Below the pieces are notes generated by a model. It ran no database searches, had not been told where the DNA came from, and saw nothing but the letters and a program-made list of their open reading frames with translations. Source: Parabacteroides sp. (GTDB taxonomy: Bacteria; Bacteroidota; Bacteroidia; Bacteroidales; Tannerellaceae). Taken from it: a DNA stretch of 64,000 bases. The position numbers were made by a program, and so were the translations under genes. The DNA lies in the NCBI GenBank assembly GCA_017481945.1, contig JAFUOJ010000022.1:32274-96273 (forward strand). Reading direction: 5' to 3'. Shown here piece by piece: positions 56,601-64,000 of the stretch; the stretch's first letter is position 1, and the number at the start of each line of letters is the position of its first letter.

Positions 56601-58068
56601 CACCCACTTGATAAATTTGCCCATCTGAATAGGTAAAATTATAGGCAACAGCTAATACTTCATCTGCTTGTAACTGTGTTTTCAGTGAGATGCACCCCAA
56701 CTGCGTATTAACTGTATATTCGGAAGCATCCAACAAACGAGCACTTTCCACCTTTTCATACTCCAAACCATTCACAAAATCATTACCAATAGCCTGGTTA
56801 ACAGTACTAATATCCCGCGCAGAGGTATATTGTTGTACCAACGTATTATATAATGTATTCGTATTGTTATAAGGAATAGACTTAGCACCCGATGGAGTAA
56901 CCATTACCTTGTTATAGATATGGCTCTGCTCATGTTCTGCCAAGTCAGAGAAAGCTACAATATTACGAGACTGGTCATAATTACCACGTTTATTGGTAAT
57001 CCATACTTCCACTTTGCTAATCTTAATAGGAGAAGAAATAGAAGGTAAATTTTTCACAGCTTCATCATAACGATCTCTAAAATAGTGAGAAAGAAAGAAG
57101 TGTCGGTTCTCATCATATTGGTCAATCGTTAATTCAAATGGTTTTGTTTGGACTCCACCTTTAGAGCTAACTGTTTTTGATTCCGATTCTTGTTGTGCAA
57201 ATAAAGTATTTACTCGTAATTTACCAAATTGTAAATCTGCTTTCATACCAAACAAAGCTGCACCTCCATTAATCAAGGAGTTACTGGTATTCATACTTAC
57301 ATTACCAGCTTCCAACGATTTAATGATTTCATCTTCCTCACCTGTATAAGCTAATTTTAATTTCTTTGAGTCAAAGTCAAAAGAGGTTTCAGTATTGTAA
57401 TTCATATCAAAGTTTACCTTGCTTCCAACCGATGCCTGTACGTTCAATTGTACACTCTCATCGAAATTGAAAAAGGTGCGGTTCCGTGCTCGCTCCGGTA
57501 AGGAGGGATTTTTGGTTTTGTTTTGTTTTAATCCTAACTCGATCTCTGCCGAACCTTGTGTCTTTACTCGTACGCCACCAGGACCAAAGATACGTTCAGC
57601 AGCACCGATGTTAAACTGCATATCAGTCAGATTAAATTCTTTATTTGCAGCCTTTTGAAATTCTTCTTCATTCTTCTGCCGATAATAAGACTGAACTGAC
57701 TTTTGGAAACTATAATCTTGATATTCCTCGGGAGTCAAAGAGATAGGAGTTGTCAAATCTACATCGCCTAACTTTGTTCGAACGACGTAAACTCCCGTCT
57801 TAATATCATACTCTATTGTCGTCTTTACATTATCAGGCGTTTTTAAATCAGCTGGGGATTGCTGTAAAATGTCTTGGTATTCTTCAGGTACAGTTTTGGC
57901 TACCGGATAACGCGTCTTAACCTTCCGAATCGTATCTTCCGGTGGAGTCTGCAATTCAAACTCAGGCAAAGAGGTTGTATAAGCCAAGAAATCCGCATTC
58001 AACGAATACAGACCCACGCCAAACAGTAGAATTGTTATCCAAAGTATATATTTAAACTTTCTTCTCAT
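50611..58068 (-). CDS. sprA: Type IX secretion outer-membrane translocon SprA/Sov
   Basis: 2485 residues, close to the size of P. gingivalis Sov and Flavobacterium SprA. N-terminal signal (RRKFKYILWITILLFGVGLY); conserved stretches such as MQFNIGAAERIFGPGGVRVK, FDMNYNTETSFDFDSKKLKL and YTGEEDEIIKSLEAGNVSM in the N-terminal SprA domain; long beta-strand-rich barrel sequence; NSGFRPEIGDVFGQGRSS-like region (here GMMLPGFRPEIGDVFGQGRS); and a C-terminal strand NYGISLRFSLAQ. SprA forms the giant 36-strand pore for proteins carrying T9SS C-terminal signals. It follows ruvA by 62 bp, an arrangement common in Bacteroidetes. Confidence 0.97.
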   Translation of the reverse strand: MRRKFKYILWITILLFGVGLYSLNADFLAYTTSLPEFELQTPPEDTIRKVKTRYPVAKTVPEEYQDILQQSPADLKTPDNVKTTIEYDIKTGVYVVRTKLGDVDLTTPISLTPEEYQDYSFQKSVQSYYRQKNEEEFQKAANKEFNLTDMQFNIGAAERIFGPGGVRVKTQGSAEIELGLKQNKTKNPSLPERARNRTFFNFDESVQLNVQASVGSKVNFDMNYNTETSFDFDSKKLKLAYTGEEDEIIKSLEAGNVSMNTSNSLINGGAALFGMKADLQFGKLRVNTLFAQQESESKTVSSKGGVQTKPFELTIDQYDENRHFFLSHYFRDRYDEAVKNLPSISSPIKISKVEVWITNKRGNYDQSRNIVAFSDLAEHEQSHIYNKVMVTPSGAKSIPYNNTNTLYNTLVQQYTSARDISTVNQAIGNDFVNGLEYEKVESARLLDASEYTVNTQLGCISLKTQLQADEVLAVAYNFTYSDGQIYQVGEFSTDNPSSANSCLYVKLLKGTSMSPNMPFWDLMMKNVYSLGAYSVQKEKFRLNVMYQSDTTGTYVNYISEGAIANQILLRVLNLDNLDSNNERHADGIFDFVEGYTVLSENGKIIFPCVEPFGSYLREKINNDAIADKYVFQELYDSTLTIARQIAEKNKFLLQGEYKASSGAEIQLGASNVARGSVKVTAGGAILTENVDYTVDYTSGTVTILNESIISSGTPVSVSLENQSSYSMQRKTMMGLDLNYQFNPNFMMGATIMHLSEMPLTTKTTMGDEAIKNTLWGANLSYKGESQWLTNMFDKLPLLTLTKPSQISFNAEFAHLIAGHYENSNTGGYSYLDDFESTQSDIDLSDPYPWQLSSVPYNDGNQLFPGADLVNNIDYGKSRALLAWYRIDGLFTRQNSSIRPKYITKDDLSNHYVRAIYSDELFPERQQSTTESNTLNVLNLAYYPTERGPYNLDADYINPDGSLQNPEQRFGGMMRKIEQSDFETANIEYIEFWMLDPFIDNPQAAGGELYFNLGDISEDILKDEKKYFENGLPIDGDSTKYEYTVWGKVPTQQSTVYAFDNTAGARSLQDVGLNGLSSEEEMEYSTYQEYLNKLRLKLNAATLDSMERDPLKLSPFFDPAGDKFHYFRGSDYDAQEIDILTRYKRYNGTEGNSKDINDSEERYSTSSKTIPDIEDINQDNTLNENEKYFEYKVSITPQDTIVGENFIADKRTARVRLANGESTTVSWYQFKIPVKQYQRRVGAISDFKTIRFMRMYMTGFREPVVLRFGTLQLVRSEWRTYAQDLSDPKMPPTVNGTLEVSTVNIEENSDRDPVNYVLPPGVTRVLDPSQPQIRQENEQSVSLKVTDLAAMDARAIYKNTNYDLRQYKRIQLFTHAEAPNLDIYNLSSGDLSVFIRLGSDYRNNYYEYEVPLKLTPHGEYSKNNSDDQETVWPAENMLNFRLEVLTDLKLERNRQKRAGENGVSFQTVFSGTDPDNERNTIRIKGNPSLSEVKTIMIGVRNNSKDLKSGEVWVNELRLTDFNEEGGWAANANLNVALSDLGTVNVAGRIETAGFGGLDQSLNERRMEDFKQYSVSTSLELGKLFPEKAQVSIPFYYAYSKETYDPKYNPLDQDVELKDAINSAETKEEKDSIRSYSQDRTVIKSISVNNVRVNIKSKNPMPYDPANFSFGYSYSINDKQNPETEYETTKDYRANFAYSYVPYMKPLRPFDKMLKKDNGYTRYAKQLSLNLLPSINFQTAMMRNYYEIKLRDLTGLTTGVSNDIPVTFSQNFYWDRAFSLNWAFTNNLNITFNSGTNARIEEPYVQVNRELNPDDYQLWKDSVKKSIADLGTPMKYDQQFMVTWQLPLQSIPVLDWTNASLSYNATYNWERGATVSEDLELGNVIKNQRQFDFQGSFNLLNLYNKNKYLKKINQKFTNNTRNTAKRPERKKKVKLEKEITLNPDSGTVVEHGMFTKKVYITARGADGRVYRVKYKPLNLAQVLITNQDTAHLKLTIVPGAAPTENYLTQALEYSIRFLMMVRRFNVQFTNSAGMMLPGFRPEIGDVFGQGRSSFGLSPGLGFAFGSVNRSYIDDASERGWLVESTESNLEPAVITGTKNLTVRATLEPITGLKIDLNALRNDTRNTEIQYMYNGMPEIMGGNFTMTTIALGSAFGGSGNAMNNYSSKAFDNFLAYREVIAQRYESKYAAMNYPDAGFIHEMGLGGKPYNPGSGNENGINRNSADVLIPAFLAAYTGKDPGKVGLTAFPSLKSMLPNWRITYDGLIKIPAIKKYFKNVTLSHQYRCSYTVGAFSSFLNWVDAGQDGLGYIQSILNDNPTPSSPYDISSVSITEAFNPLLGADATLLNNVTVRADYSTTRNLSLNTTSYQLVEALSRKMTIGLGYKFAEFNKVLKTKKTRDFSNDLTVRLDFSYNKMQSLIRKIDTQLTQATSGNIAKTIQFSADYGLSRALTIRAFYDLQINEPLISNASYPTSNSNYGISLRFSLAQ

Positions 58069-58130
58069 ATTTTAGTCGACAGTTTACAGCTAAAAGTTTT
58101 TTCTAACTGTGAATTGTAAACTTTCAATTG

Positions 58131-58724
58131 CTAAAGCATTCTTAATGCAGTCTTGATAACCTGCTCTACAGCTAAAGTGGGAGATCCCTTCAAAATGACA
58201 TGAACCGCCTTTTGTGAAGCAGCCTTTTGGAATCCTAACATTACCAAAGCAGCCACAGCTTCTTCCGCAATTGCACTGCTTGGTATTGAAGAAGAAACTC
58301 CTTTGGAAGTAGCAACACCTTCCATAGACTTCACTTTACTCTTTAAATCCACCAAGATACGTTGGGCAGTCTTCAACCCAATTCCTTTCACAGCTGTCAA
58401 CGCAGTTTCATCTTTATCTGCAATCACACGAATCAAATCAGAAGAGGACAAAGAAGAAAGAATCATCCGAGCCGTATTAGGCCCTACACCAGATACAGAG
58501 GTAAGCAATAGGAACAATTCTCGCTCGAGTTTCTCTGCAAAACCAAACAGCAGATGAGCGTCTTCACGTATAACTTCATACACGTAAATCTTTCCGGTTT
58601 GCTTCCCATTAAAAAAAGTATATGTATTCAGGGATATATTGAGTTCATAACCAATACCCGCACACTCTAATATCATCCGTGTCGGTGTCAACTCAATAAT
58701 TTCTCCCTTAATATATTCTATCAT
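58131..58724 (-). CDS. ruvA: Holliday junction DNA helicase subunit RuvA
   Basis: 197 residues. Domain I OB fold (MIEYIKGEIIELTPTRMILE), domain II with two helix-hairpin-helix motifs (LLLTSVSGVGPNTARMILSS and LTAVKGIGLKTAQRILVDLK), an acidic/flexible linker, and domain III (AVAALVMLGFQKAASQKAVH), which binds RuvB. Part of the dxs-trkA-trkH-ruvA-sprA strand-group; ruvB and ruvC are not in the window. Confidence 0.97.
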   Translation of the reverse strand: MIEYIKGEIIELTPTRMILECAGIGYELNISLNTYTFFNGKQTGKIYVYEVIREDAHLLFGFAEKLERELFLLLTSVSGVGPNTARMILSSLSSSDLIRVIADKDETALTAVKGIGLKTAQRILVDLKSKVKSMEGVATSKGVSSSIPSSAIAEEAVAALVMLGFQKAASQKAVHVILKGSPTLAVEQVIKTALRML

Positions 58725-58815
58725 CTTCTATTTCATCTAAAATGATTCGTATCTATTATAACGTAAATTTAAGCAAAAGCGTATATTCCCCTAAAGAAAT
58801 ATTTAAAACAAGAGG

Positions 58816-60270
58816 TTATTGTTTCCAAAATCCTGGCAGTAAAATAGTAAGTACTGTAAAGATTTCCAAACGTCCGATCATCATCAACATCGCTAAGAAC
58901 CATTTAGAAACCACCGGAACTTCTGCATAATTTCCAACAGGGCCTAAACTTCCTAATCCAGGCCCAATATTACCAATTGCAGAAACAACTGCCCCCGTTG
59001 CGTCTATAAATGTCATACCATCCAAGGTCAAAACAATACAACTCACAAATATCAATGCTGCATAAACAAAAGCAAAAGCTAAAACACGATGCACTACATC
59101 TCTCGAAATAGCATGCTCATTCATTCGAACAGGAAGAATTGCATTAGGATGAGTCTGCTTTTTAAATTCATTCAATAAATTCTTAACGAGAATAACAAAG
59201 CGTCCCATTTTTAAGCCACCGCTGGTAGAACCTGCACAACCACAGATAATCATTAGAGCCAATGCGATAAGCCAGAAAAAAGCACCCCAAGGGATATAAT
59301 CAATCGTAGTAAATCCACAAGTAGAGATCAATGTAACAACTTGAAAGATCGACTGTCTAAAAGCCTCTTCAAAACCACTGACAAAACCTTTACTCATAAC
59401 CAAAAGCACCGTTGCCGCAGTTACAACCACTATTATCCAAAAGTACCAACGGGTTTCTTCGTCTTTGAACAATTTCTTAGGTTTGCCATTTAAACAGAAA
59501 TAAATAAGAGTAACATTGGTTGCTCCGATAAACATAAAGAGCGTAACAATATATTCAATATAGGCTGAATTCCAATAAGCAATACTGGTATTCTTCGTTG
59601 AATATCCTCCTGTAGCAATACAAGTAAGTGCATGATTAACAGCATCAAACAAATCCATCGGACCTACCCATAACAGTCCTATCAAAATAAAAGTCAACAA
59701 CAGATATACTCCCCATAAGCGCTTTGCCACCTGAGTAATACGAGGAAGAAAACGTTCATGAGTAATTCCCGGCATTTCCGCATTAAACATCTGAATAGCC
59801 CCACCTCCAATGATAGGCAACAATGCTACCGTAAAAACGATGATACCCAAACCTCCCTGCCACTGTGTAAGACTTCTCCAAAAAAGAAGTCCATGAGGAA
59901 GAGCCTCTATATCTGTTAAAACAGAAGAGCCCGTAGTCGTAAAACCAGACATCGTCTCAAAATAGGCATCCGTCACATTATCAATATAACCACTTAAATA
60001 AAATGGAAGCATTCCAAATAAAGAGAAAAAAAGCCAGGTAAGAGTCACTATCAACATACCTTCTCGACGTCCTGCCGTATGCTCATTTGCTTTAACACCA
60101 ATCAGAGTAAAAAGGATACCAGTTCCAAACATAAGAGCACTTGATTGAAGAAAAGGATAAAAATCGTCCTCTTTGTATCCAAAGGAAACGGCTGTTGCTA
60201 ACAGCATAAATAATGTCTCAAGGATGAACATCACCCCTAACATCTTTATTATAAAACGGACATTCAACAT
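58816..60270 (-). CDS. trkH: TrkH-family potassium uptake permease
   Basis: 484 residues of the Trk/Ktr channel-like superfamily with four M1-P-M2 repeats. Selectivity-filter regions: TTTGSSVL (YFETMSGFTTTGSSVLTDIE), TCIATGGYSTKNT, STCGFTTIDYIP and AIGNIGPGLGSLGPVGNYAE. Inner-membrane K+ uptake, regulated by TrkA, encoded two bases upstream. Confidence 0.95.
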   Translation of the reverse strand: MLNVRFIIKMLGVMFILETLFMLLATAVSFGYKEDDFYPFLQSSALMFGTGILFTLIGVKANEHTAGRREGMLIVTLTWLFFSLFGMLPFYLSGYIDNVTDAYFETMSGFTTTGSSVLTDIEALPHGLLFWRSLTQWQGGLGIIVFTVALLPIIGGGAIQMFNAEMPGITHERFLPRITQVAKRLWGVYLLLTFILIGLLWVGPMDLFDAVNHALTCIATGGYSTKNTSIAYWNSAYIEYIVTLFMFIGATNVTLIYFCLNGKPKKLFKDEETRWYFWIIVVVTAATVLLVMSKGFVSGFEEAFRQSIFQVVTLISTCGFTTIDYIPWGAFFWLIALALMIICGCAGSTSGGLKMGRFVILVKNLLNEFKKQTHPNAILPVRMNEHAISRDVVHRVLAFAFVYAALIFVSCIVLTLDGMTFIDATGAVVSAIGNIGPGLGSLGPVGNYAEVPVVSKWFLAMLMMIGRLEIFTVLTILLPGFWKQ

Positions 60271-60272
60271 AT

Positions 60273-61610
60273 TTAATTAAAATAATCCTCTAATTTACGC
60301 ATAGCTGTATCTAAACAGAATACAACAACATGGTCATAGGCTTGGATATGCGTATCCCCTTTAATCATCATCGGTTCTCCATTTCGAATTAAACCACCCA
60401 ACGTCATATCCTTAGGGAGATTCAAATCTTTTACCTGTTTCCGAGTTATCTTTGAATCAGGGCGTGCCACAAGCTCTGCGACTTCAGCATTCGCAAATGT
60501 AAGACATTTTACATTGGAAACATCAGCGTCCAACAAAAATTGATAAATATAACTAGCCGCAATTAGCTTTTTATTGATAACCGAACCGATATCCATACTC
60601 TCTGCTAAAGGTATATAATCTATATTTTCAATTTTAGCGATAGTTTTAAAGACCCCGGCTCGTTTTGCAGCAAGACATGCCAAAATATTTGTACTAGAGT
60701 TTTCTGTTAATGCGATAAAAGCTTGTGCGTCCTTAATTCCCTCCTGCATAAGAAGTTCCGTATCACGACCATCCCCATTAATTATTAAGACATTTCCAGG
60801 AACAACTTCTGCTATACGATGACTTTTTTCTTTATTAGGCTCAATAATTTTCACGCGAATATTACTCGGTAGATATTGACAAGTACGGATAGCAATACGA
60901 CTCCCCCCCATAATGATTACTTTCTTTACCTCCGGATCGGGCTTACCAGCCAACAAACGAACATCCTCCACATGTTCTCTTGTTGTAGTAAAGAATACAA
61001 TATCACCGGCTTCCACACGGTCCATACCACGAGGAATTATCGTTTCATTCTGGCGTTTGATTGCTACAATATGATATAACTTTTGTTCATTTAATAGTTC
61101 TGAGAGTTGTTTATTTACTAACCGAGAATTATCACGGATCTTAACACCTATCAAAATCAATGCACCTCCAAACAGTTCCCAATATTGACGAGTCCATGGT
61201 CGTTTTACAGCTGAAACAATCTCTTTTGCCGCCAACATTTCAGGATAAATCATGGAATTAATTCCCATTTTCTCAAACAATTCCTTATTCTTAGGCAGCA
61301 AATACTCATAATTATTTATACGGGCTAAAGTTTTACGGACGCCTAATTTAGAAGCTAAAATACTGGCTGCAATATTAGTTGTTTCTTCTGGAGTAACACT
61401 AACAAATAAATCAGCCTTATGGATTCCAGCTTCTTCCAAATCTCTGATAGAAGTAGGATTTCCTACTATAGGTAAAATCTCCATACTTGAATTAGTAAAA
61501 TTCAAGCGTTCCTCACTTGGATCCATTAAAATAATATCCAATTTCTCCTGTGATAACATTTTAGCTAAATGAGTTCCAACTTCACCAGCTCCAGCTATAA
61601 TGATTTTCAT
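60273..61610 (-). CDS. trkA: Trk potassium transporter regulatory subunit TrkA
   Basis: 445 residues with two RCK units, each an NAD-binding Rossmann part (MKIIIAGAGEVGTHLAKMLS at the N-terminus; VIIMGGSRIAIRTCQYL at about 230) plus a TrkA-C part (LLNEQKLYHIVAIKRQNETI; KDMTLGGLIRNGEPMMIKGD). It is a peripheral cytoplasmic regulator of TrkH. Co-transcribed with trkH and 24 bases after dxs. Confidence 0.96.
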   Translation of the reverse strand: MKIIIAGAGEVGTHLAKMLSQEKLDIILMDPSEERLNFTNSSMEILPIVGNPTSIRDLEEAGIHKADLFVSVTPEETTNIAASILASKLGVRKTLARINNYEYLLPKNKELFEKMGINSMIYPEMLAAKEIVSAVKRPWTRQYWELFGGALILIGVKIRDNSRLVNKQLSELLNEQKLYHIVAIKRQNETIIPRGMDRVEAGDIVFFTTTREHVEDVRLLAGKPDPEVKKVIIMGGSRIAIRTCQYLPSNIRVKIIEPNKEKSHRIAEVVPGNVLIINGDGRDTELLMQEGIKDAQAFIALTENSSTNILACLAAKRAGVFKTIAKIENIDYIPLAESMDIGSVINKKLIAASYIYQFLLDADVSNVKCLTFANAEVAELVARPDSKITRKQVKDLNLPKDMTLGGLIRNGEPMMIKGDTHIQAYDHVVVFCLDTAMRKLEDYFN

Positions 61611-61633
61611 ATTACAAAATATGTATAGAGAGA

Positions 61634-63541
61634 TTATTCTCCCTTGATAACCATTTTTCTAATCTCTTTTGCGATACTCTTTGAATCTATACCGCATAAA
61701 CAATACAATTCTGGAACAGAACCATGTTCTATAAACGTGTCAGGAATACCCAATCTTCGAACACTTGGAGTATACCCTTTATCCGCCATAAATTCCAAAA
61801 CCGCACTACCTAATCCACCTTTAACTACACCATTCTCTATAGTAATTATACGAGAGAACTGTTGCCCTACCTCATGCAACAATTCCTCATCAATAGGCTT
61901 CAAATAAATCATATCATAATGAGCGACAGAAATTCCTTCTTCTGTGACCTCCTTTATAGCTTTGATTACTTCATTACCGATAGGACCTAAAGACAGAACA
62001 GCGACATCAGTCCCATCTTGCAGTTTTTTACCCTTCCCTATAGGTAAAATTGACATCTCATTCTTCCAATCTGCAACCTCTCCTTTTCCGCGAGGATAAC
62101 GAATAACAAAAGGACCACAATTCTCTTTATATCCCGTGTACATCAGATTACGCAAATCCCACTCATTCAAAGGAGATGAAATAATCAAATTGGGAATCGG
62201 ACGTAAATAAGCTAAATCAAAAGCTCCATGATGAGTCGCTCCATCCTCGCCAACTAACCCTGCACGATCCAAGCAAATAACCATGTGTAAATTTTGCAAA
62301 GCGACATCATGAATCACCATGTCATATGCCCTTTGCATAAACGAAGAGTAAATATTACAAAATGGTATCATCCCCTCTTTTGCCAATCCTGCCGAAAATG
62401 TTACTGCATGTCCCTCTGCAATTCCCACATCAAAAGCTCGTTTAGGAAACGCCTTCATCATATAAGTCATGGAACAACCGGTCGGCATAGCAGGAGTAAC
62501 TCCTACAATTTTCTCATCCTGTTCAGCCAGTTCTACCAATGTATGACCAAAAACATCTTGATATAGTTGTGGTTCATTTAATTTGTGAACAATTATTCGT
62601 TCTCCGGTCTCTTTATTAAACAAACCTGGAGCATGCCATTCCGTAGCAGACTCCTCTGCAGGTTTAAAACCCTTACCTTTCTTTGTTTTGATATGCAAGA
62701 GTTTAGGTCCCTCCATATCTTTTATGTCTTTTAAAACCTTGATCAAATAATCGACATCATGTCCATCAACAGGTCCAAAATAGCGTATACTAAAGCCCTC
62801 GAATAGGTTATGTTGTTGAGTTAACAATGCCTTCAAGCTATTATTAAAACGAAGTATATTCTCTCTACGTTCATTATTTATTAACTTCATTTTACGCAAG
62901 CCTTTATAAAAATCATAACGCATTTTATTATACGTCTGACTTGTTGTTATATCCACCAAATACTGACTTAGCCCACCGACTGGGCGATCAATAGCCATGT
63001 CGTTATCATTTAGGATAATCAACAAATTATTAGGATTTGCAGAAGCATTGTTTAAACCTTCAAAAGCCAGTCCGCCAGTCATAGCTCCATCTCCAATAAC
63101 AGCAATCACATGTCTATCTTTTTCCCCTTTTAGAGATGAAGCAACAGACATACCCATTGCGGCAGAAATAGAATTTGACGAATGTCCTGCAATAAAAGCG
63201 TCATAAACACTTTCTTGAGGATTCGGGAAACCACCGATTCCTTTAAACTTACGTAAGGAAGGAAAAATGCCCCTACGTCCTGTTAAAATTTTATGCCCGT
63301 AAGCTTGATGTCCAACGTCCCAAACAATACGATCATATGGAGTATTAAAAACATAATGAAGAGCGACTGTCAATTCAACAGTACCAAGACTTGCCCCTAA
63401 ATGTCCCGGAGTTTCAGAGAGTATATCTATTATATATTGACGCAACTCTGCACATACTTGTTCCAATTTATCAGGAGATAACTTTCGCAAATCCTCCGGA
63501 TAATCAATAGTGTTCAATATGTGCTCATCCTTGCATTCCAT
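61634..63541 (-). CDS. dxs: 1-deoxy-D-xylulose-5-phosphate synthase
   Basis: ThDP enzyme that starts the MEP isoprenoid pathway from pyruvate and glyceraldehyde 3-phosphate. Motifs: [55 protein letters not shown] (Mg-ThDP), [20 protein letters not shown] and [14 protein letters not shown]. 635 residues from the ATG at 63541 (MECKDEH); the frame is open nine bases further. A TACATTTG -7-like box on the minus strand is at 63571-63564, suggesting the start of the dxs-trkA-trkH unit. Confidence 0.97.
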   Translation of the reverse strand: MECKDEHILNTIDYPEDLRKLSPDKLEQVCAELRQYIIDILSETPGHLGASLGTVELTVALHYVFNTPYDRIVWDVGHQAYGHKILTGRRGIFPSLRKFKGIGGFPNPQESVYDAFIAGHSSNSISAAMGMSVASSLKGEKDRHVIAVIGDGAMTGGLAFEGLNNASANPNNLLIILNDNDMAIDRPVGGLSQYLVDITTSQTYNKMRYDFYKGLRKMKLINNERRENILRFNNSLKALLTQQHNLFEGFSIRYFGPVDGHDVDYLIKVLKDIKDMEGPKLLHIKTKKGKGFKPAEESATEWHAPGLFNKETGERIIVHKLNEPQLYQDVFGHTLVELAEQDEKIVGVTPAMPTGCSMTYMMKAFPKRAFDVGIAEGHAVTFSAGLAKEGMIPFCNIYSSFMQRAYDMVIHDVALQNLHMVICLDRAGLVGEDGATHHGAFDLAYLRPIPNLIISSPLNEWDLRNLMYTGYKENCGPFVIRYPRGKGEVADWKNEMSILPIGKGKKLQDGTDVAVLSLGPIGNEVIKAIKEVTEEGISVAHYDMIYLKPIDEELLHEVGQQFSRIITIENGVVKGGLGSAVLEFMADKGYTPSVRRLGIPDTFIEHGSVPELYCLCGIDSKSIAKEIRKMVIKGE

Positions 63542-63674
63542 CATAATCACTATATTTTTGTGGCAAATGTAAAGAATTAACGGGATATAAAATAGTTTTA
63601 GTTCATCATTCTAATAGATAAACCAACAAAATCAGAGACTCACAATCAAATAATCCATCTATTTATATCCTCTA

Positions 63675-63716
63675 AAAGACAACAGCCGAAGATTTGTTTC
63701 CAAATCTTCGGCTGTT
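63675..63716 (-). terminator. tRNA-Pro terminator
   Basis: A 16-bp perfect stem (63681-63696 with 63701-63716, four-base loop) begins directly after the tRNA discriminator base and is followed on the minus strand by GTCTTTTAG. Confidence 0.85.
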
Positions 63717-63718
63717 TG

Positions 63719-63792
63719 TCGGGGTGAGAAGACTCGAACTTCCGACCTCCACGTCCCGAACGTGGCGCGCTAGCCAACTGTGCTACACCCCG
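63719..63792 (-). tRNA. tRNA-Pro (anticodon CGG)
   Basis: 74 bases folding as a tRNA: acceptor CGGGGTG/CACCCCG, D arm with AGTTGGCTAG, anticodon stem CCACG/CGTGG with loop TTCGGGA (anticodon CGG, reads CCG), T arm with GGTTCGAGTC-type loop (here AAGTTCGAGTC), discriminator A. CCA is not encoded. Confidence 0.95.
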
Positions 63793-63808
63793 TTTTTGAT
63801 TACGGGTG

Positions 63809-63838
63809 CAAAGGTACAACTTATTTTCAATTCGCAAA
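63809..63838 (-). promoter_or_regulatory. tRNA-Pro promoter
   Basis: Minus strand TTTG (63838-63835), 18-base spacer, TACCTTTG (63816-63809): a good Bacteroides-type promoter, with initiation about 10 nt before the tRNA 5' end. Confidence 0.75.
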
Positions 63839-63916
63839 TACTTTTACTATTTTTTTTAGTCCTAATTCCATTTTTTCATCATTCAGAAATTTCTTTTGAA
63901 AAAACATCTCAAAAAA

Positions 63917-63947
63917 TTTGGAGTATAACAAATAATGCTTACCTTTG
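63917..63947 (+). promoter_or_regulatory. tRNA promoter at the right edge
   Basis: TTTG (63917-63920), a 19-base spacer and TACCTTTG (63940-63947): the full Bacteroides consensus. It points at the tRNA beginning at 63966. Confidence 0.85.
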
Positions 63948-63965
63948 CACCCGTAAAACAAACAC

Positions 63966-64000
63966 GGTGCCATAGCTCAGTTGGTAGAGCAAAGGACTGA
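63966..64000 (+). tRNA. tRNA, 5' part only, probably tRNA-Phe (GAA)
   Basis: The first 35 bases are visible: acceptor 5' arm GGTGCCA, D arm GCTCAGTTGGTAGAGC, anticodon stem AAGGA and loop CTGA, where the window ends. The anticodon begins GA; the D-loop length and stem favour Phe (GAA), but Ile, Val or Leu cannot be excluded. Confidence 0.8.

Noticed and set aside
50611-58068. Evidence for type IX-secreted cargo in the window
   Set aside because: SprA is present, but by eye none of the exported proteins here ends in a recognisable T9SS C-terminal domain.
58069-58130. Terminator between ruvA and sprA
   Set aside because: AGTTTACA and TGTAAACT can pair, but the loop is long and no U run follows, so I do not list it.

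Overview
The window looks like a stretch of a Bacteroidales chromosome, most likely a gut Parabacteroides/Tannerellaceae-type organism (the order is well supported, the genus is only a guess). The support comes from two SusC/SusD outer-membrane pairs, an ECF-sigma/FecR regulatory pair, the giant type IX secretion translocon SprA/Sov, a DUF4837 lipoprotein, weak or absent Shine-Dalgarno sites, and promoters of the Bacteroides type (TTTG or TTG, 18-20 nt, then TAnnTTTG). No phage, insertion sequence, CRISPR array or rRNA operon is visible.

Layout. 1-4.5 kb (minus): branched-chain amino-acid operon ilvD-ilvB-ilvN-(thioesterase), preceded by a clear transcription attenuator with an Ile/Leu/Val-rich leader peptide. 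4.6-12.2 kb: an exported phosphoesterase, then housekeeping genes (PatB-type lyase, SlyD-like isomerase, aroC, 2-hydroxyacid dehydrogenase, rlmH, nadC, flavoprotein). 12.2-14.6 kb (minus): a four-gene ECF sigma / membrane protein / secreted protein / outer-membrane barrel operon. 14.7-21.7 kb: sugar acetyltransferase, RsmI-like and RsmF-like methyltransferases, DUF4837 lipoprotein, a membrane-anchored HTH protein coupled to ppk. 21.8-27.4 kb (minus): a three-gene SusC/SusD/phosphatase-fold locus. 27.9-36.8 kb: YfcE-like phosphoesterase, Ca2+ P-type ATPase, radical SAM protein, DPP IV, lipA, and an unusual membrane protein with a degenerate Nudix domain. 36.8-50.5 kb (minus): a regulated utilisation locus in transcription order sigma, FecR, SusC (with STN signalling domain), SusD, LamG-nuclease/phosphatase, GH84 hexosaminidase, MBL hydrolase, nucleoside hydrolase. 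50.6-63.5 kb (minus): sprA, ruvA, trkH, trkA, dxs. 63.7-64 kb: tRNA-Pro(CGG) and a truncated tRNA, probably Phe, with divergent promoters.

The noncoding DNA holds much of the interest. The ilv leader has a terminator and a 9-base alternative pairing. The convergent gap after rsmF is filled by a 42-bp tandem array in which two hairpins alternate and one stem shows compensatory changes. The convergent gap after aroC carries a GC-rich 23-bp array with long inverted repeats. A plus-strand promoter and terminator in the FecR-SusC gap predict a short antisense RNA. Two distant terminators share the same CTGCCGAG-type sequence, one of them ending an apparent small-RNA unit.

How it fits together: the 36.8-50.5 kb locus should sense a glycoconjugate through SusC-STN, FecR and sigma, import it through SusCD, and process it with hexosaminidase, phosphatase/nuclease-fold and nucleoside-hydrolase enzymes. 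The substrate cannot be named from sequence alone. All functional calls come from motif recognition by eye; no database search was run.
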